DNA from: Mycetocola zhadangensis
GTDB taxonomy: Bacteria; Actinomycetota; Actinomycetes; Actinomycetales; Microbacteriaceae
Direction: 5' to 3'
NCBI RefSeq assembly: GCF_003668565.1
Contig: NZ_RCWJ01000002.1
Coordinates: 496,001-560,000, forward strand
Length of the DNA: 64,000 bases
Part shown: one piece after another, positions 35,229 to 43,713 of the stretch
Numbering within the stretch: the first letter of the stretch is position 1
How the letters are laid out: every line of letters starts with the position of its first letter
Program-made: the position numbers and the translations under genes
The notes under the pieces: generated by a model
Seen by the model: only the letters and a program-made list of their open reading frames with translations
Database searches by the model: none
Told to the model about the DNA's origin: nothing

Positions 35229-36182
35229 GTGATTCTTGGTTTTCACGCATCGCACGAACAGATTCACCCCCGGCGGCTGCTGGACGCGGTGATCAAAGCT
35301 GAAGAGGTCGGTTTCGGCGCCGCCATGTGCTCCGACCACTTCGCTCCGTGGAGCGCCCGCCAGGGGCATTCGGGATTTGCGTGGTCGTGGCTCGGCGCAG
35401 CTTTGCAAGCCACCAACCTCAAGTTTGGCGTCGTCAACGCGCCCGGCCAGCGTTATCACCCGGCGATCGTCGCTCAGGCAGCCGGAACGCTCGAGGCGAT
35501 GTACCCCGGGCGTTTTTGGGCGGCGCTCGGATCGGGCGAAAACGTGAACGAGCACATCACCGGGGATGCCTGGCCGCGCAAGAGCGTGCGCAATGATCGA
35601 CTGCGCGAGAGCGTCGATGTCATGCGTCGCCTGCTGAACGGAGAAGAAGTGACCTCCGACGGACTGGTCACCGTCGACCGGGCCCAACTCTGGACGCTGC
35701 CCGACTCCCCGCCCCCGCTGCTTGGCGCGGCGACCAGCCCCGAGACAGCAGCCTTCGTGGCGCCGTGGGTTGATGGGTTAGCGACTGTGCTGCAGGAGCC
35801 TGATGACCTCCGCGCAATTATTGAGGCCTACCGCGGGGCTGGAGGGACAGGGCCTGTCGTGCTCCAGGTGCACCTCAGTTACGCGTCGACTGACGAGGAA
35901 GCGCTCGCCATCGCGCACGACCAGTGGCGAAGCAACGTGTTCGCGCCTCCGATCTGCTGGGACATCGATTCCCCTGCAGGGTTCGACGAGGCGTCAAAGC
36001 ACGTTCAGCCCTCGGACATGACGTCGAACGTTCTCGTGTCGTCGGATGCCGCCTGGCACGCCGCTCGAATCGCAGAGTTCGTCGAGCTTGGTTTCGATGA
36101 GATTTACCTGCACCACGTTGGCACCGAACAGGATCGGTTCCTCGATGTGTTCGGCGATCGTGTTGTGAGCCAGTTCGCATGA
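35229..36182 (+). CDS. LLM-class flavin-dependent oxidoreductase
   Basis: This 317-residue luciferase-like TIM-barrel protein (GFHASHEQIHPRRLLDAVIKAEEVGFGAAMCSDHFAPW; RYHPAIVAQAAGTLEAMYPGRFWAALGSGENVNEHI) resembles F420-dependent glucose-6-phosphate dehydrogenase relatives and the so-called non-F420 LLM subgroup. The cofactor cannot be settled. GTG follows GGCGGAG; a TAAGCT -10 box is near 35197. It overlaps the GH13 gene by 4 bp (ATGA), tying it to alpha-glucan metabolism. Confidence 0.88.
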   Translation: MILGFHASHEQIHPRRLLDAVIKAEEVGFGAAMCSDHFAPWSARQGHSGFAWSWLGAALQATNLKFGVVNAPGQRYHPAIVAQAAGTLEAMYPGRFWAALGSGENVNEHITGDAWPRKSVRNDRLRESVDVMRRLLNGEEVTSDGLVTVDRAQLWTLPDSPPPLLGAATSPETAAFVAPWVDGLATVLQEPDDLRAIIEAYRGAGGTGPVVLQVHLSYASTDEEALAIAHDQWRSNVFAPPICWDIDSPAGFDEASKHVQPSDMTSNVLVSSDAAWHAARIAEFVELGFDEIYLHHVGTEQDRFLDVFGDRVVSQFA

Positions 36183-37864
36183 ACGACATGAAGACCACGG
36201 ACACCGCCGACCTGTGGTGGAAGAACGCCGTGGTCTACTGCCTGGATATCGAGACCTTCCTCGATTGGAATAATGACGGAGTTGGGGACCTCGCCGGACT
36301 CGCGCAGCGCATCGACTACCTCGCCGAGCTCGGCGTAACTTGCCTGTGGCTCATGCCGTTCTATCCGACTCCTGACCGGGACGATGGATACGACATCACC
36401 GATTTCTACGGCGTCGACTCGCGGCTCGGGCACCACGGCGACCTGGTCGAGGTGCTCCGAATGGCGAAGGACAGGGGAATTCGCGTTATCGCCGACCTGG
36501 TCGTCAACCACACGTCAGACCAGCACCCGTGGTTCAAAGCGTCCCGCTCGAGTGTTGATTCGCCGTACCGGAACTTCTACGTCTGGCGGAAGGAAGCCCC
36601 GGCAAATCAGCCGCAGACGGTGTTCCCCGGCGAAGAGTCCGGAATCTGGGAACTGGACGATAAGACGGGGGAGTACTACCTGCATCGGTTCTATCGCCAC
36701 CAGCCGGACCTCAACGTCGAGAACCCTGCCGTGCGCGAGGAGATCGCGAAAATCATGGGGTTCTGGCTCGAACTAGGTCTCAGCGGATTTCGGGTCGACG
36801 CAGTGCCCTTCTTCCTCGAGCGCGACCCGGGCAAGAGTTCAGACGACGACTCGAACGGCGATCCGCACGACTACCTCAAGTCGCTCCGAGCGTTCCTGGG
36901 CAGACGCACCGGCGACGGTATTCTCCTCGGGGAGGTCAACCTCCCCAGGGACGAGCAGGTCACCTACTTCGGTGGCGAGGCACTCGACGAGCTCACGATG
37001 CAGTTCGACTTCGTGGCGATGCAGAAGTTCTACCTCTCGCTGGCTCGGGAGGACGCGGCACCGCTGGCCGATGCGCTCGCCACACGGCCCGAACTTGGTC
37101 GGCCGGCGCAGTGGGCAAACTTCCTGCGCAATCACGACGAACTAACCCTCGACAAACTCACCGACCTGGAACGCGAGGAGGTGTTCGCTGCCTTCGCGCC
37201 TGACGAGGAGATGCGTGTGTACGGCCGCGGCATCGTGAGGCGATTGCCAACGATGCTCGGTGGCGATCCCCGCCGCATCCGGATGGCATACAGCCTGCTG
37301 TTTTCGATGCCTGGCACACCCGTGCTGTTCTACGGCGAGGAGATCGGCATGGGGGAGAACCTCGCGATCGGTGGCCGCGGTGCCGTCCGCTCACCCATGC
37401 AGTGGAACCCAGGCCCAAACGGTGGGTTCTCGGATGCGTCGAAGAGGAAACTCACCGCTCCGGTTGTCGAGGACGGCTACTCGCCACGGTTCGTCAATGT
37501 CGCAGACCAGCGGCGCGACCCCGATTCCCTGCTGACCTTCGTCCGCACCCTCAGCCGCATCTACCGCAACTCGTCGGAGATCGGCTGGGGCACGTTCGAG
37601 GTGCTCGACCAGCCGCACAGTTCTGTGCTCGCACACAGCGTGTCAGCGGCGGAGGGGCGCATGGTCGCCCTGCATAACTTTGGTCAGAATCCCGTCAGCG
37701 TCGCACTGACGATCCCCCGAACGGATGCCACGACGCGGCTAGTCGACCTGCTCAACGGTGGCGAGGTGGAGCTATCCGAATCGGGCAAGGCCGACGTCGA
37801 GCTCGATGGGTACGGCTATCGCTGGCTGCGTGTGATCGAGCAGGGAAGCCGGCGATTGTATTGA
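36179..37864 (+). CDS. GH13 alpha-amylase-family enzyme, trehalose-synthase-like
   Basis: This 561-residue (beta/alpha)8 enzyme opens like TreS (WWKNAVVYCLDIETFLDWNNDGVGDLAGL). Catalytic residues are present: nucleophile Asp in GFRVDAVP (about 206), acid/base Glu in LLGEVN (about 252) and the stabilising Asp in RNHDEL (about 319). QPDLNVENPAVR is typical of subfamily 16. The expected reaction is maltose-trehalose interconversion or a related glucosyl transfer. It is translationally coupled to the LLM oxidoreductase gene. Confidence 0.9.
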   Translation: MNDMKTTDTADLWWKNAVVYCLDIETFLDWNNDGVGDLAGLAQRIDYLAELGVTCLWLMPFYPTPDRDDGYDITDFYGVDSRLGHHGDLVEVLRMAKDRGIRVIADLVVNHTSDQHPWFKASRSSVDSPYRNFYVWRKEAPANQPQTVFPGEESGIWELDDKTGEYYLHRFYRHQPDLNVENPAVREEIAKIMGFWLELGLSGFRVDAVPFFLERDPGKSSDDDSNGDPHDYLKSLRAFLGRRTGDGILLGEVNLPRDEQVTYFGGEALDELTMQFDFVAMQKFYLSLAREDAAPLADALATRPELGRPAQWANFLRNHDELTLDKLTDLEREEVFAAFAPDEEMRVYGRGIVRRLPTMLGGDPRRIRMAYSLLFSMPGTPVLFYGEEIGMGENLAIGGRGAVRSPMQWNPGPNGGFSDASKRKLTAPVVEDGYSPRFVNVADQRRDPDSLLTFVRTLSRIYRNSSEIGWGTFEVLDQPHSSVLAHSVSAAEGRMVALHNFGQNPVSVALTIPRTDATTRLVDLLNGGEVELSESGKADVELDGYGYRWLRVIEQGSRRLY

Positions 37865-37922
37865 TCAGATAACGGAATGCTCACACCAGCCGCGCCCTCC
37901 CAATCGAGGGTCAGGGCTCGGA

Positions 37923-37940
37923 TAGACTCCCGAAATGTGA
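37923..37940 (+). promoter_or_regulatory. Leaderless-type promoter opening on an ATG-TGA start-stop element
   Basis: TAGACT (37923-37928), six bases, then ATGTGA (37935-37940). The spacing is the one seen at leaderless genes here, but the first codon is followed at once by a stop. The real gene starts at 37958 with its own Shine-Dalgarno. This could be a minimal regulatory upstream frame or chance. Confidence 0.4.
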
Positions 37941-37957
37941 GGCCATCAGGGGGATGG

Positions 37958-39232
37958 ATGAGAATTCGAATTGTGAAGCGCGTCGCCGCTCTCGCCGTTG
38001 CAACGAGCCTGATTGCCGGTCTCGCCGGCTGCTCAGGGCCGGTGACGGCAACTGTCGACTTCCCCGAACAGGCGTCTGGTGACCTTCCGGCCGCAACGGT
38101 CGAGCAGCTCGATGCCGCACTCGCCAATGGAATGGGGCTCGCCGCAGCCTCCGGCGCTGTCGTCGGCGTGTGGGCGCCCTGGTCAGGCACCTGGACCTCC
38201 GCAGCTGGCACTGTCGCACCTGGAGGTGAACCGATGTCAGCCGACATGCACTTCCGGGTAGGGGACAACACCAAACCGATGACCTGCGATGTGCTGTTCG
38301 CGCTCGTGGATGCGGACCGAATGTCTCTCGACGATGAAGTGTCCGAGCACCTGTCCGGCGTCGTCGGAGTGGACGGGCTCACGCTCGGCCAGCTCTGCCA
38401 GAGCACATCTGGGCTCGGCGATTACGCAGCGCAGCTCAAGCAGTATTTCGCCAGCAACCCCCAGCGCCAATGGACACCCATGGAGCTCGTCTCCCACGGC
38501 GTCTCCTTCCCGACCACGGGAGCGCCAGGTGCGAAGTACTCCGTGTCAGCCACCAACTATGTGCTCCTCGGTCTTGCGCTCGAGGCCGCGACGCAGTCGA
38601 GTATGGCGACACTGTACTCGGAGTACATCTTCGACCGGATCGGCATGGAGAATACGTTCTTCCCCTCGCCAGAGACCATCGAACTGCCCGCTCCGTTCGC
38701 GACAGGGTGGGAAGCGCAACGGCAGGCCGACGGAACCCTCGCCTGCGCCACTCCAACCGACGAGTCCAAACTGTCGAACTCGATGGTGTTCTCCTCCGGC
38801 GGTGTTGTGTCGACGGTCGGTGACCTCAAACAGTACGTGCAGGCGCTCGCAGCCGGATCGCTGCTGGGAGAGAAAACTGAGGAGAAGGCGTGGAAGACGG
38901 TGCCGGTCGCCGACGACGCACCGGCGTGGCAGGGGTATGGCCCCGGCGCGCTGCAGTTGGGCCCGATGCGAGGCCAGGCCGGATACATTCCGGGGCACCT
39001 CTCTGCGATGCTGGCCGATCCTGAGTCGGGGCTCACCGTCGTCGTGATGCTCAACAACTCGACGGCCGGCAAAGAGTTCGCGCAGACCCTGGCGATGAAA
39101 CTCGCGGCCATCGCGGCCAAGGCAGCCCCAGCCGAGAGCAGGGAACGCCCGACAGGCGGCCTGCCGTGGTCGGAGGAGCAGATGTCTGAACAGCTCAACG
39201 CACGCGCGGTCTGCCAGCCCCCAGCCGCGTAG
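37958..39232 (+). CDS. Serine beta-lactamase-like lipoprotein with lost catalytic residues
   Basis: This 424-residue protein has a lipoprotein signal (GLAGC, Cys25) and the beta-lactamase/class C-EstB-like fold. The catalytic motifs are altered. The usual SxxK reads DNTK (Asp103, Lys106). The YSN motif reads VSA (residues 196-198 in KYSVSATNYVLLG). The late HxG motif reads GQAGYIPG (His to Gln). The protein is otherwise full length with no frameshift. It is probably a non-catalytic cell-surface binding protein. The ATG follows AGGGGG. Confidence 0.85.
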   Translation: MRIRIVKRVAALAVATSLIAGLAGCSGPVTATVDFPEQASGDLPAATVEQLDAALANGMGLAAASGAVVGVWAPWSGTWTSAAGTVAPGGEPMSADMHFRVGDNTKPMTCDVLFALVDADRMSLDDEVSEHLSGVVGVDGLTLGQLCQSTSGLGDYAAQLKQYFASNPQRQWTPMELVSHGVSFPTTGAPGAKYSVSATNYVLLGLALEAATQSSMATLYSEYIFDRIGMENTFFPSPETIELPAPFATGWEAQRQADGTLACATPTDESKLSNSMVFSSGGVVSTVGDLKQYVQALAAGSLLGEKTEEKAWKTVPVADDAPAWQGYGPGALQLGPMRGQAGYIPGHLSAMLADPESGLTVVVMLNNSTAGKEFAQTLAMKLAAIAAKAAPAESRERPTGGLPWSEEQMSEQLNARAVCQPPAA

Positions 39233-39295
39233 GTCGCTGGCCGAAACTCGTCGGTAAACGGCGGCTTTTCCTGCTGCCACGAGGAGGCGTGCCTC

Positions 39296-39310
39296 TAGGG
39301 TGGGGACATG
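39296..39310 (+). promoter_or_regulatory. Leaderless promoter -10 (TAGGGT) of the DinB-like gene
   Basis: TAGGGT (39296-39301) lies six bases before ATG 39308. Confidence 0.55.
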
Positions 39311-39835
39311 CCGATTACGCCAGACACCAAGAACTGGACCTGGGTGCTTGAACGCCCCTGCCCCGATTGTGGTTTCGACGCCAGTTCCGTTCAGCTGTCT
39401 GACGTGCCACGCATCCTGCGAGAAAACCCAGCGGCCTGGCCACAGGTGCTGCTTCGCGCTGACGTGCGCGAACGCCCGAATGATGAGACCTGGTCGCCGC
39501 TGGAGTACGCGGCCCACGTCCGTGACGTCTTCCGGATCTTTCACACCCGGTTAGCCGTCATGCTCTCCGAGACCGATCCGGAGTTCGAAAACTGGGATCA
39601 GGACGCAACGGCCGTCGCCGACCGCTACCTGGAGCAGGACCCGGCCTTCGTGTCGGCCGAGCTGGTCTCAGCAGGTCACCAGCTCGCTGACGCGTTCGAA
39701 GCGATTCCCGTTCACGACGTCGCCCGCACCGGTCGCCGCAGTGATGGGGCCGTCTTCACCGTCGAGACGCTCGGTCAGTACCTGACACACGACCCGATTC
39801 ACCACCTGTGGGACGTGACCGCGCCGAAGGCGTAA
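39308..39835 (+). CDS. DinB-family protein
   Basis: This 175-residue four-helix-bundle protein has candidate metal-ligand histidines in LEYAAHVRDVF and YLTHDPIHHLWDV. The N-terminal CPDCGFD adds a CxxC not common to all members. The superfamily includes mycothiol- and bacillithiol-dependent transferases; specific function is unknown. The start is fixed by the leaderless promoter. Confidence 0.85.
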   Translation: MPITPDTKNWTWVLERPCPDCGFDASSVQLSDVPRILRENPAAWPQVLLRADVRERPNDETWSPLEYAAHVRDVFRIFHTRLAVMLSETDPEFENWDQDATAVADRYLEQDPAFVSAELVSAGHQLADAFEAIPVHDVARTGRRSDGAVFTVETLGQYLTHDPIHHLWDVTAPKA

Positions 39836-39842
39836 GCCGACC

Positions 39843-39869
39843 GAGCGGACCGCCACGTGGCATCCGCTC
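39843..39869 (+). terminator. Hairpin between convergent genes
   Basis: GAGCGGA pairs with TCCGCTC, and an inner GCCAC pairs with GTGGC, with a small internal bulge. It lies between two convergent stops, so it may serve both. Its right arm carries the reverse complement of CGGATGCCACG. Confidence 0.6.
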
Positions 39870-39878
39870 AATTTGCGG

Positions 39879-40385
39879 TCAGCGGGAGCGCGACCCTGTG
39901 GCGCCGCCGCGGCGTTGAGCATCGTTGTGCACAATGAGCACCGGGCAGGGAGCGTGTGCGACGCACGCCGAGCTGACCGAGCCAAGGATCAACCCGGTGA
40001 AACCGCCGTGCCCGCGACCGCCGAGAACGAGCATCTCGGCACCGGCGCTGTACCGAATCAGGGTGCTGCTCGGGGCTCCCTCGAGGACCGTTCGGGTGAA
40101 CCGCGCCGGGATGTCTGCGCCGAACGCCTGCTCGACGGCAACATCGAGCATCTTCTCGATGTTCTGTGCAGGCGTCCAGCCGGTGTCACTCTGGTAAAAG
40201 TCGTACATCGAGTACGCCTTCAGCCAGACCGAAACCGCTTCAAGCGGGGCGTTCAGAGCGTCGGCCAGGCGCCGCGCGTGGCGGAGCGCCCGAATCGACG
40301 ACTCTGAACCGTCGACTCCGACGAGAATCGACGGTACCCGCTGGTGCCCTGATTCGACCTGGCCCGCATCGTCGCTGTCGCTCAT
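39879..40385 (-). CDS. Universal stress protein, single domain
   Basis: This 168-residue UspA-type protein opens the fold with PSILVGVDGSESSIRALRHARRLAD and ends it with MLVLGGRGHGGFTGLILGSVSSACVAHAPCPVLIV, the ATP-binding GxxG-GS motif. ATP binding is therefore likely. CATACT lies six bases before the ATG at 40385 on the minus strand, suggesting leaderless transcription. Confidence 0.92.
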   Translation of the reverse strand: MSDSDDAGQVESGHQRVPSILVGVDGSESSIRALRHARRLADALNAPLEAVSVWLKAYSMYDFYQSDTGWTPAQNIEKMLDVAVEQAFGADIPARFTRTVLEGAPSSTLIRYSAGAEMLVLGGRGHGGFTGLILGSVSSACVAHAPCPVLIVHNDAQRRGGATGSRSR

Positions 40386-40423
40386 GCTGCCAGTATGCCC
40401 CGCGGAGAACGGGGGAGGAAGAG

Positions 40424-41269
40424 TCAGTGTCGATCGGGCGCCGCACTGGGGATACCGACGAGTGCCGCGCTTTTCTCCCACAACTCGGAGGCCAGGGCTG
40501 TGTCGTATGCCAGCGGGTTGGCCTTTGCGATCTGCCGCTTCGCGTAGTACGCGCCAGACACCCAGTCGACGCCTGGTGCGGCCTGGGCCAGCCAGACCAG
40601 GGTGTCTGAGCCCTGCTCAGGCGAGGTCAGCAGGAAGCGGAAGACACTGCGGTACAGGTGGCGCATGGCCGTCGTCGATCCGTCGGCGAAGTTCGTAGCG
40701 ACCACACCCGGGTGGAACGCCGCTGCCGAAATGCCGTCGTCGGCATATCTCCGGTGCAGTTCGGTGGTGAAGAGGATGTTGGCGAGCTTCGCGTTGCCGT
40801 ACGCCCGGTTCTCTGTGTAGCCGTTTTCGAGGTTCAGGTCGGAAATGTCGAACTTCGCGAAGCGGGTGTTTGCGACGCTCGACGTGTTGAGGATCCGCGC
40901 GTTGCTCTCGCTCAGGCGGTTCTGCAGCAGGTGCGTCAACAGGAACGGCGCGAGGTGGTTGACCTGGAAGGTGGTCTCGTTGCCATCGACGGTCAGCGTG
41001 CGATCGCCGAAGATGCCGCCGGCGTTATTCGCCAGCACGTCGATGCGGTCGTAGCGGTCGAGCAGGGTGGAGGCCAGCTCACGAACGTCATCGAGGCGGG
41101 AAAAATCAGCGGTGACGGATGCCACGCCAAGGGCGCCTGCGACCGCTTTCGTTTTTTGCGGTGACCGGCCCACAACAACAACTGTGTCGCCGGCGTCGTG
41201 AAGTCGACGCGCGGCGACCGCACCGATCCCGTCGCTGGCTCCTGTGATCACCACTGTGCGCCCGGTCAT
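40424..41269 (-). CDS. Short-chain dehydrogenase/reductase
   Basis: This 281-residue NAD(P)-dependent oxidoreductase has the cofactor motif TGASDGIG at residues 10-17, NNAGG, the catalytic Ser in LNTSSVANTR, and YGNAK supplying Tyr and Lys. The longer segment before the Tyr (DISDLNLENGYTENRAYGNAK) is typical of retinol-dehydrogenase-like SDRs. The substrate is unknown. Confidence 0.9.
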   Translation of the reverse strand: MTGRTVVITGASDGIGAVAARRLHDAGDTVVVVGRSPQKTKAVAGALGVASVTADFSRLDDVRELASTLLDRYDRIDVLANNAGGIFGDRTLTVDGNETTFQVNHLAPFLLTHLLQNRLSESNARILNTSSVANTRFAKFDISDLNLENGYTENRAYGNAKLANILFTTELHRRYADDGISAAAFHPGVVATNFADGSTTAMRHLYRSVFRFLLTSPEQGSDTLVWLAQAAPGVDWVSGAYYAKRQIAKANPLAYDTALASELWEKSAALVGIPSAAPDRH

Positions 41270-41380
41270 GGCCCCTCGATCCTGTGTGTCCTAGTGTGTC
41301 GAGGGAACAGCCTATGGCGACCGGTTGGGTAAACGCCCCGGTTGACAGGGCGGATGAAACAGCACAGGCAGGAGGACCGA

Positions 41381-42070
41381 ATGATTGATCAGCCCGAACA
41401 CGCCAGCGATGTTCGATCGGGGCCAGGCCTCGATTCGCCCGACCCGCGCGGTCGTACGGGCCTTGACCGGGTCGGTCGCGACCTGACCCGAAACCCGGAC
41501 GTGATCGTGAAGGACGTGGAGCTGACGTCGACCGGGTGGCATGTGCTGCGCCGAACGACATTCGACTTCCGGCGTCGAGACGGCAGGTGGTCTGAGCAAC
41601 AACGTGAGACATACGATCGCGGAAACGGCGCGACCATCCTGCTCTACGACCCTGTCGCCCGCACCGTGTTGCTGACGAAGCAGTTCCGCTTTCCGGCGTA
41701 CGTCAACGAGCATCCGGATGGCATGCTCATCGAGGTGGCTGGGGGTTTGCTCGACGATGATGACCCCGAGACGGCGATCCGCCGCGAGGCCGAGGAAGAA
41801 CTCGGGGTCACTGTTGGCGAGCTCAGACACGTCTTCGACCTCTACATGAGTCCCGGTTCGGTGACTGAGCGCGTGCACTTCTACGCCGCCGCCTATTCAG
41901 GAAATGATCTTCGAGGCGCTGGTGGAGGGCTCGAGGACGATGGGGAAGACATCGAGGTGCTGACTGTTCCATACGCGGTGGCGCTTGAGATGCTGAAGGA
42001 CGGAAGAATCGTCGATGGTAAAACGGTGATCCTGCTGCAGTGGGCTGCTCTCGAGGGCATTTTCGCCTGA
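41381..42070 (+). CDS. Nudix hydrolase, GDP-mannose/ADP-ribose pyrophosphatase-like
   Basis: This 229-residue protein has the Nudix box GGLLDDDDPETAIRREAEEELGV in the expected GX5EX7REUXEEXGU form. The surrounding sequence (VVLLTKQFRFPAYVNE type and YMSPGSVTERVHFYAA) is like NudK/ADPRase. It should hydrolyse nucleoside diphosphate sugars. The GGAGGACC Shine-Dalgarno sets the ATG at 41381. Confidence 0.9.
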   Translation: MIDQPEHASDVRSGPGLDSPDPRGRTGLDRVGRDLTRNPDVIVKDVELTSTGWHVLRRTTFDFRRRDGRWSEQQRETYDRGNGATILLYDPVARTVLLTKQFRFPAYVNEHPDGMLIEVAGGLLDDDDPETAIRREAEEELGVTVGELRHVFDLYMSPGSVTERVHFYAAAYSGNDLRGAGGGLEDDGEDIEVLTVPYAVALEMLKDGRIVDGKTVILLQWAALEGIFA

Positions 42071-42131
42071 CCACGCCGAAATTCTGGCGCCAGCCCCTTG
42101 GCAACCCGTGGCGCCGCCGCCCGGGCGAGGA

Positions 42132-42146
42132 TACCCTGACCACATG
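42132..42146 (+). promoter_or_regulatory. Leaderless promoter -10 (TACCCT) of the EEP-family gene
   Basis: TACCCT (42132-42137) lies six bases before ATG 42144. It excludes the in-frame GTG at 42108 as the start. Confidence 0.55.
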
Positions 42147-43028
42147 GCTTTGAGCGACCGTGTTGGCGACGGTATCGGGGACGGCGCTGGCGACGGCGCT
42201 GCTGGGGAACGCGCCATGATCGGTCCGATCGAGCCCGACCGGTTGCACGTCATGAGTTGGAACATCCGCCGGCCATTCCCACACCTGGCCAAACGGCATC
42301 CCGACCGCTGGGAAGACCGCAAATGGTTACTGATCCAATTGCTCGCGCGCGAACAGCCGTCGGTGATCGGAATGCAGGAGGTCATGCCTGACCAGCTGCA
42401 CGTGCTCGAGACCGCGCTTGGCCCGTCCTGGCAGTGGGTCGGTTACGGCAGGAACCCCGACCACGGTGGAGAACACTGCCCCATTTTCTTCGACACCAGC
42501 CGCCTCAGCCTGGACTCGTGGAAACAGGTGGCCCTCTCGGCGACACCGGGGGTGCCCGGGTCGCGGTCGTGGGGAAATCTCATTCCCCGGGTCGCCGTTG
42601 TGGCGAGGTTCACCGACAGAGCAACAGGGTTGCCCATTCAAATCGTCAACGCTCACCTCGATCACCTCTCCCGAAAGTCGCGATACCGCTCCGCCCGGCT
42701 GCTCGGTGAGCTGGCGGCGTCAGCGTCAGGTGCCGTCGTGGTGATGGGCGACATGAACACCACGCCGCGGTCACTGCCGTACCGGTACCTGACCGGTGAG
42801 GGGGGACTTTTCGACAGCTGGCAGGCGGCGAAGACCCGCCTGACCGAGGCATGGACCACGTACTCTGGGTACCGCCCACCCAAACGCGGAGGCAAACGCA
42901 TCGACTGGATCCTTGTGAATGATGCGGTCGAGGTGGACTCTGCGGGAATCAATGCGGTCCGGTTCTCCGGCGCCGCAGCATCTGACCACGAACCAGTCCA
43001 AGCGGTGCTGCACGGTAAGAAGGAGTAA
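42144..43028 (+). CDS. Endonuclease/exonuclease/phosphatase-family protein
   Basis: This 294-residue enzyme has EEP-fold metal and catalytic motifs: SWNIR, GMQEVMPDQ, NAHLDH, GDMNTTP and a final SDHEPVQAVL. It may act on nucleic acid or a phosphodiester/lipid; the substrate cannot be told. No signal peptide is seen. The membrane protein gene starts 6 bp after its stop, so they are probably co-transcribed. Confidence 0.9.
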   Translation: MALSDRVGDGIGDGAGDGAAGERAMIGPIEPDRLHVMSWNIRRPFPHLAKRHPDRWEDRKWLLIQLLAREQPSVIGMQEVMPDQLHVLETALGPSWQWVGYGRNPDHGGEHCPIFFDTSRLSLDSWKQVALSATPGVPGSRSWGNLIPRVAVVARFTDRATGLPIQIVNAHLDHLSRKSRYRSARLLGELAASASGAVVVMGDMNTTPRSLPYRYLTGEGGLFDSWQAAKTRLTEAWTTYSGYRPPKRGGKRIDWILVNDAVEVDSAGINAVRFSGAAASDHEPVQAVLHGKKE

Positions 43029-43034
43029 GAACGA

Positions 43035-43646
43035 GTGACCTCCCACCCGGTCCGGCGACGACACTGGCTTGTCACGAACTTCCTTCGCCCAGCCACCTCG
43101 TTCGGTGAGCGCTTCGCCGACCTCATTCGGATCCTGGGGCTCGGGAGCCTCGTGGTTGTGGCGATCGGGTGGGGGTTTGTCGAGATGGCTGTGTTCTCGC
43201 TCGCGCTGCTCGGTGTTGTTGCTCCGCGGTTCCTCGGGGCCCGTGCGCTGCTCGACGCCGCCTCAGGCATCGTCGTTCTGGTCGCAGCCTGGAGCGCGGT
43301 GCTCGACCTGTACAACTCGATCCCGTGGTGGGACATCGTTGTGCACTTCGCCCTCAACGGACTCGTTGCCGCCCTCGCCTGGGTACTGTGCCTTCGGCTC
43401 GGCGTCTCGCTCGCCGGGATGAGTGAGCGTCGGAGTTACGCGCTCACCATCGTGCTGACGACAGCGCTCGGCCTCGCAACCGGTGCGTTGTGGGAAATGG
43501 GTGAGTGGCTCGGGCACACCTACATCGATGACACCATCTATGTCGCATACAACGACACGATCGGCGATCTTGTCGCTGGCGGCCTCGGCTCAATTCTCGC
43601 CGGCTGTTTCATGCCGCTTCTGGTTGGTACAGACCGAAGCCGCTGA
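43035..43646 (+). CDS. DUF2238/YjdF-like membrane protein
   Basis: This 203-residue protein has five to six transmembrane segments. The motif WEMGEWLGHTYIDDTIYVAYNDTIGDLVAGGLGSILAG is characteristic of YjdF/DUF2238-like proteins, with acidic residues near the membrane surface. Function is unknown. The GTG start follows AAGGAGTAAG. A terminator overlaps its stop. Confidence 0.75.
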   Translation: MTSHPVRRRHWLVTNFLRPATSFGERFADLIRILGLGSLVVVAIGWGFVEMAVFSLALLGVVAPRFLGARALLDAASGIVVLVAAWSAVLDLYNSIPWWDIVVHFALNGLVAALAWVLCLRLGVSLAGMSERRSYALTIVLTTALGLATGALWEMGEWLGHTYIDDTIYVAYNDTIGDLVAGGLGSILAGCFMPLLVGTDRSR

Positions 43647-43669
43647 GTGGCATCCGCTCGTATCTTTTT
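43645..43669 (+). terminator. Terminator overlapping the stop of the DUF2238-like gene
   Basis: GAGTGG pairs with CCGCTC (one T-G pair) around a CAT loop, followed by GTATCTTTTTC. The hairpin contains GGCATCCG, another copy of the recurrent motif. Confidence 0.65.
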
Positions 43670-43713
43670 CGGAAAGCATGCGTTCCTGACCCCGTTCGCG
43701 AGACAATGTGTAT

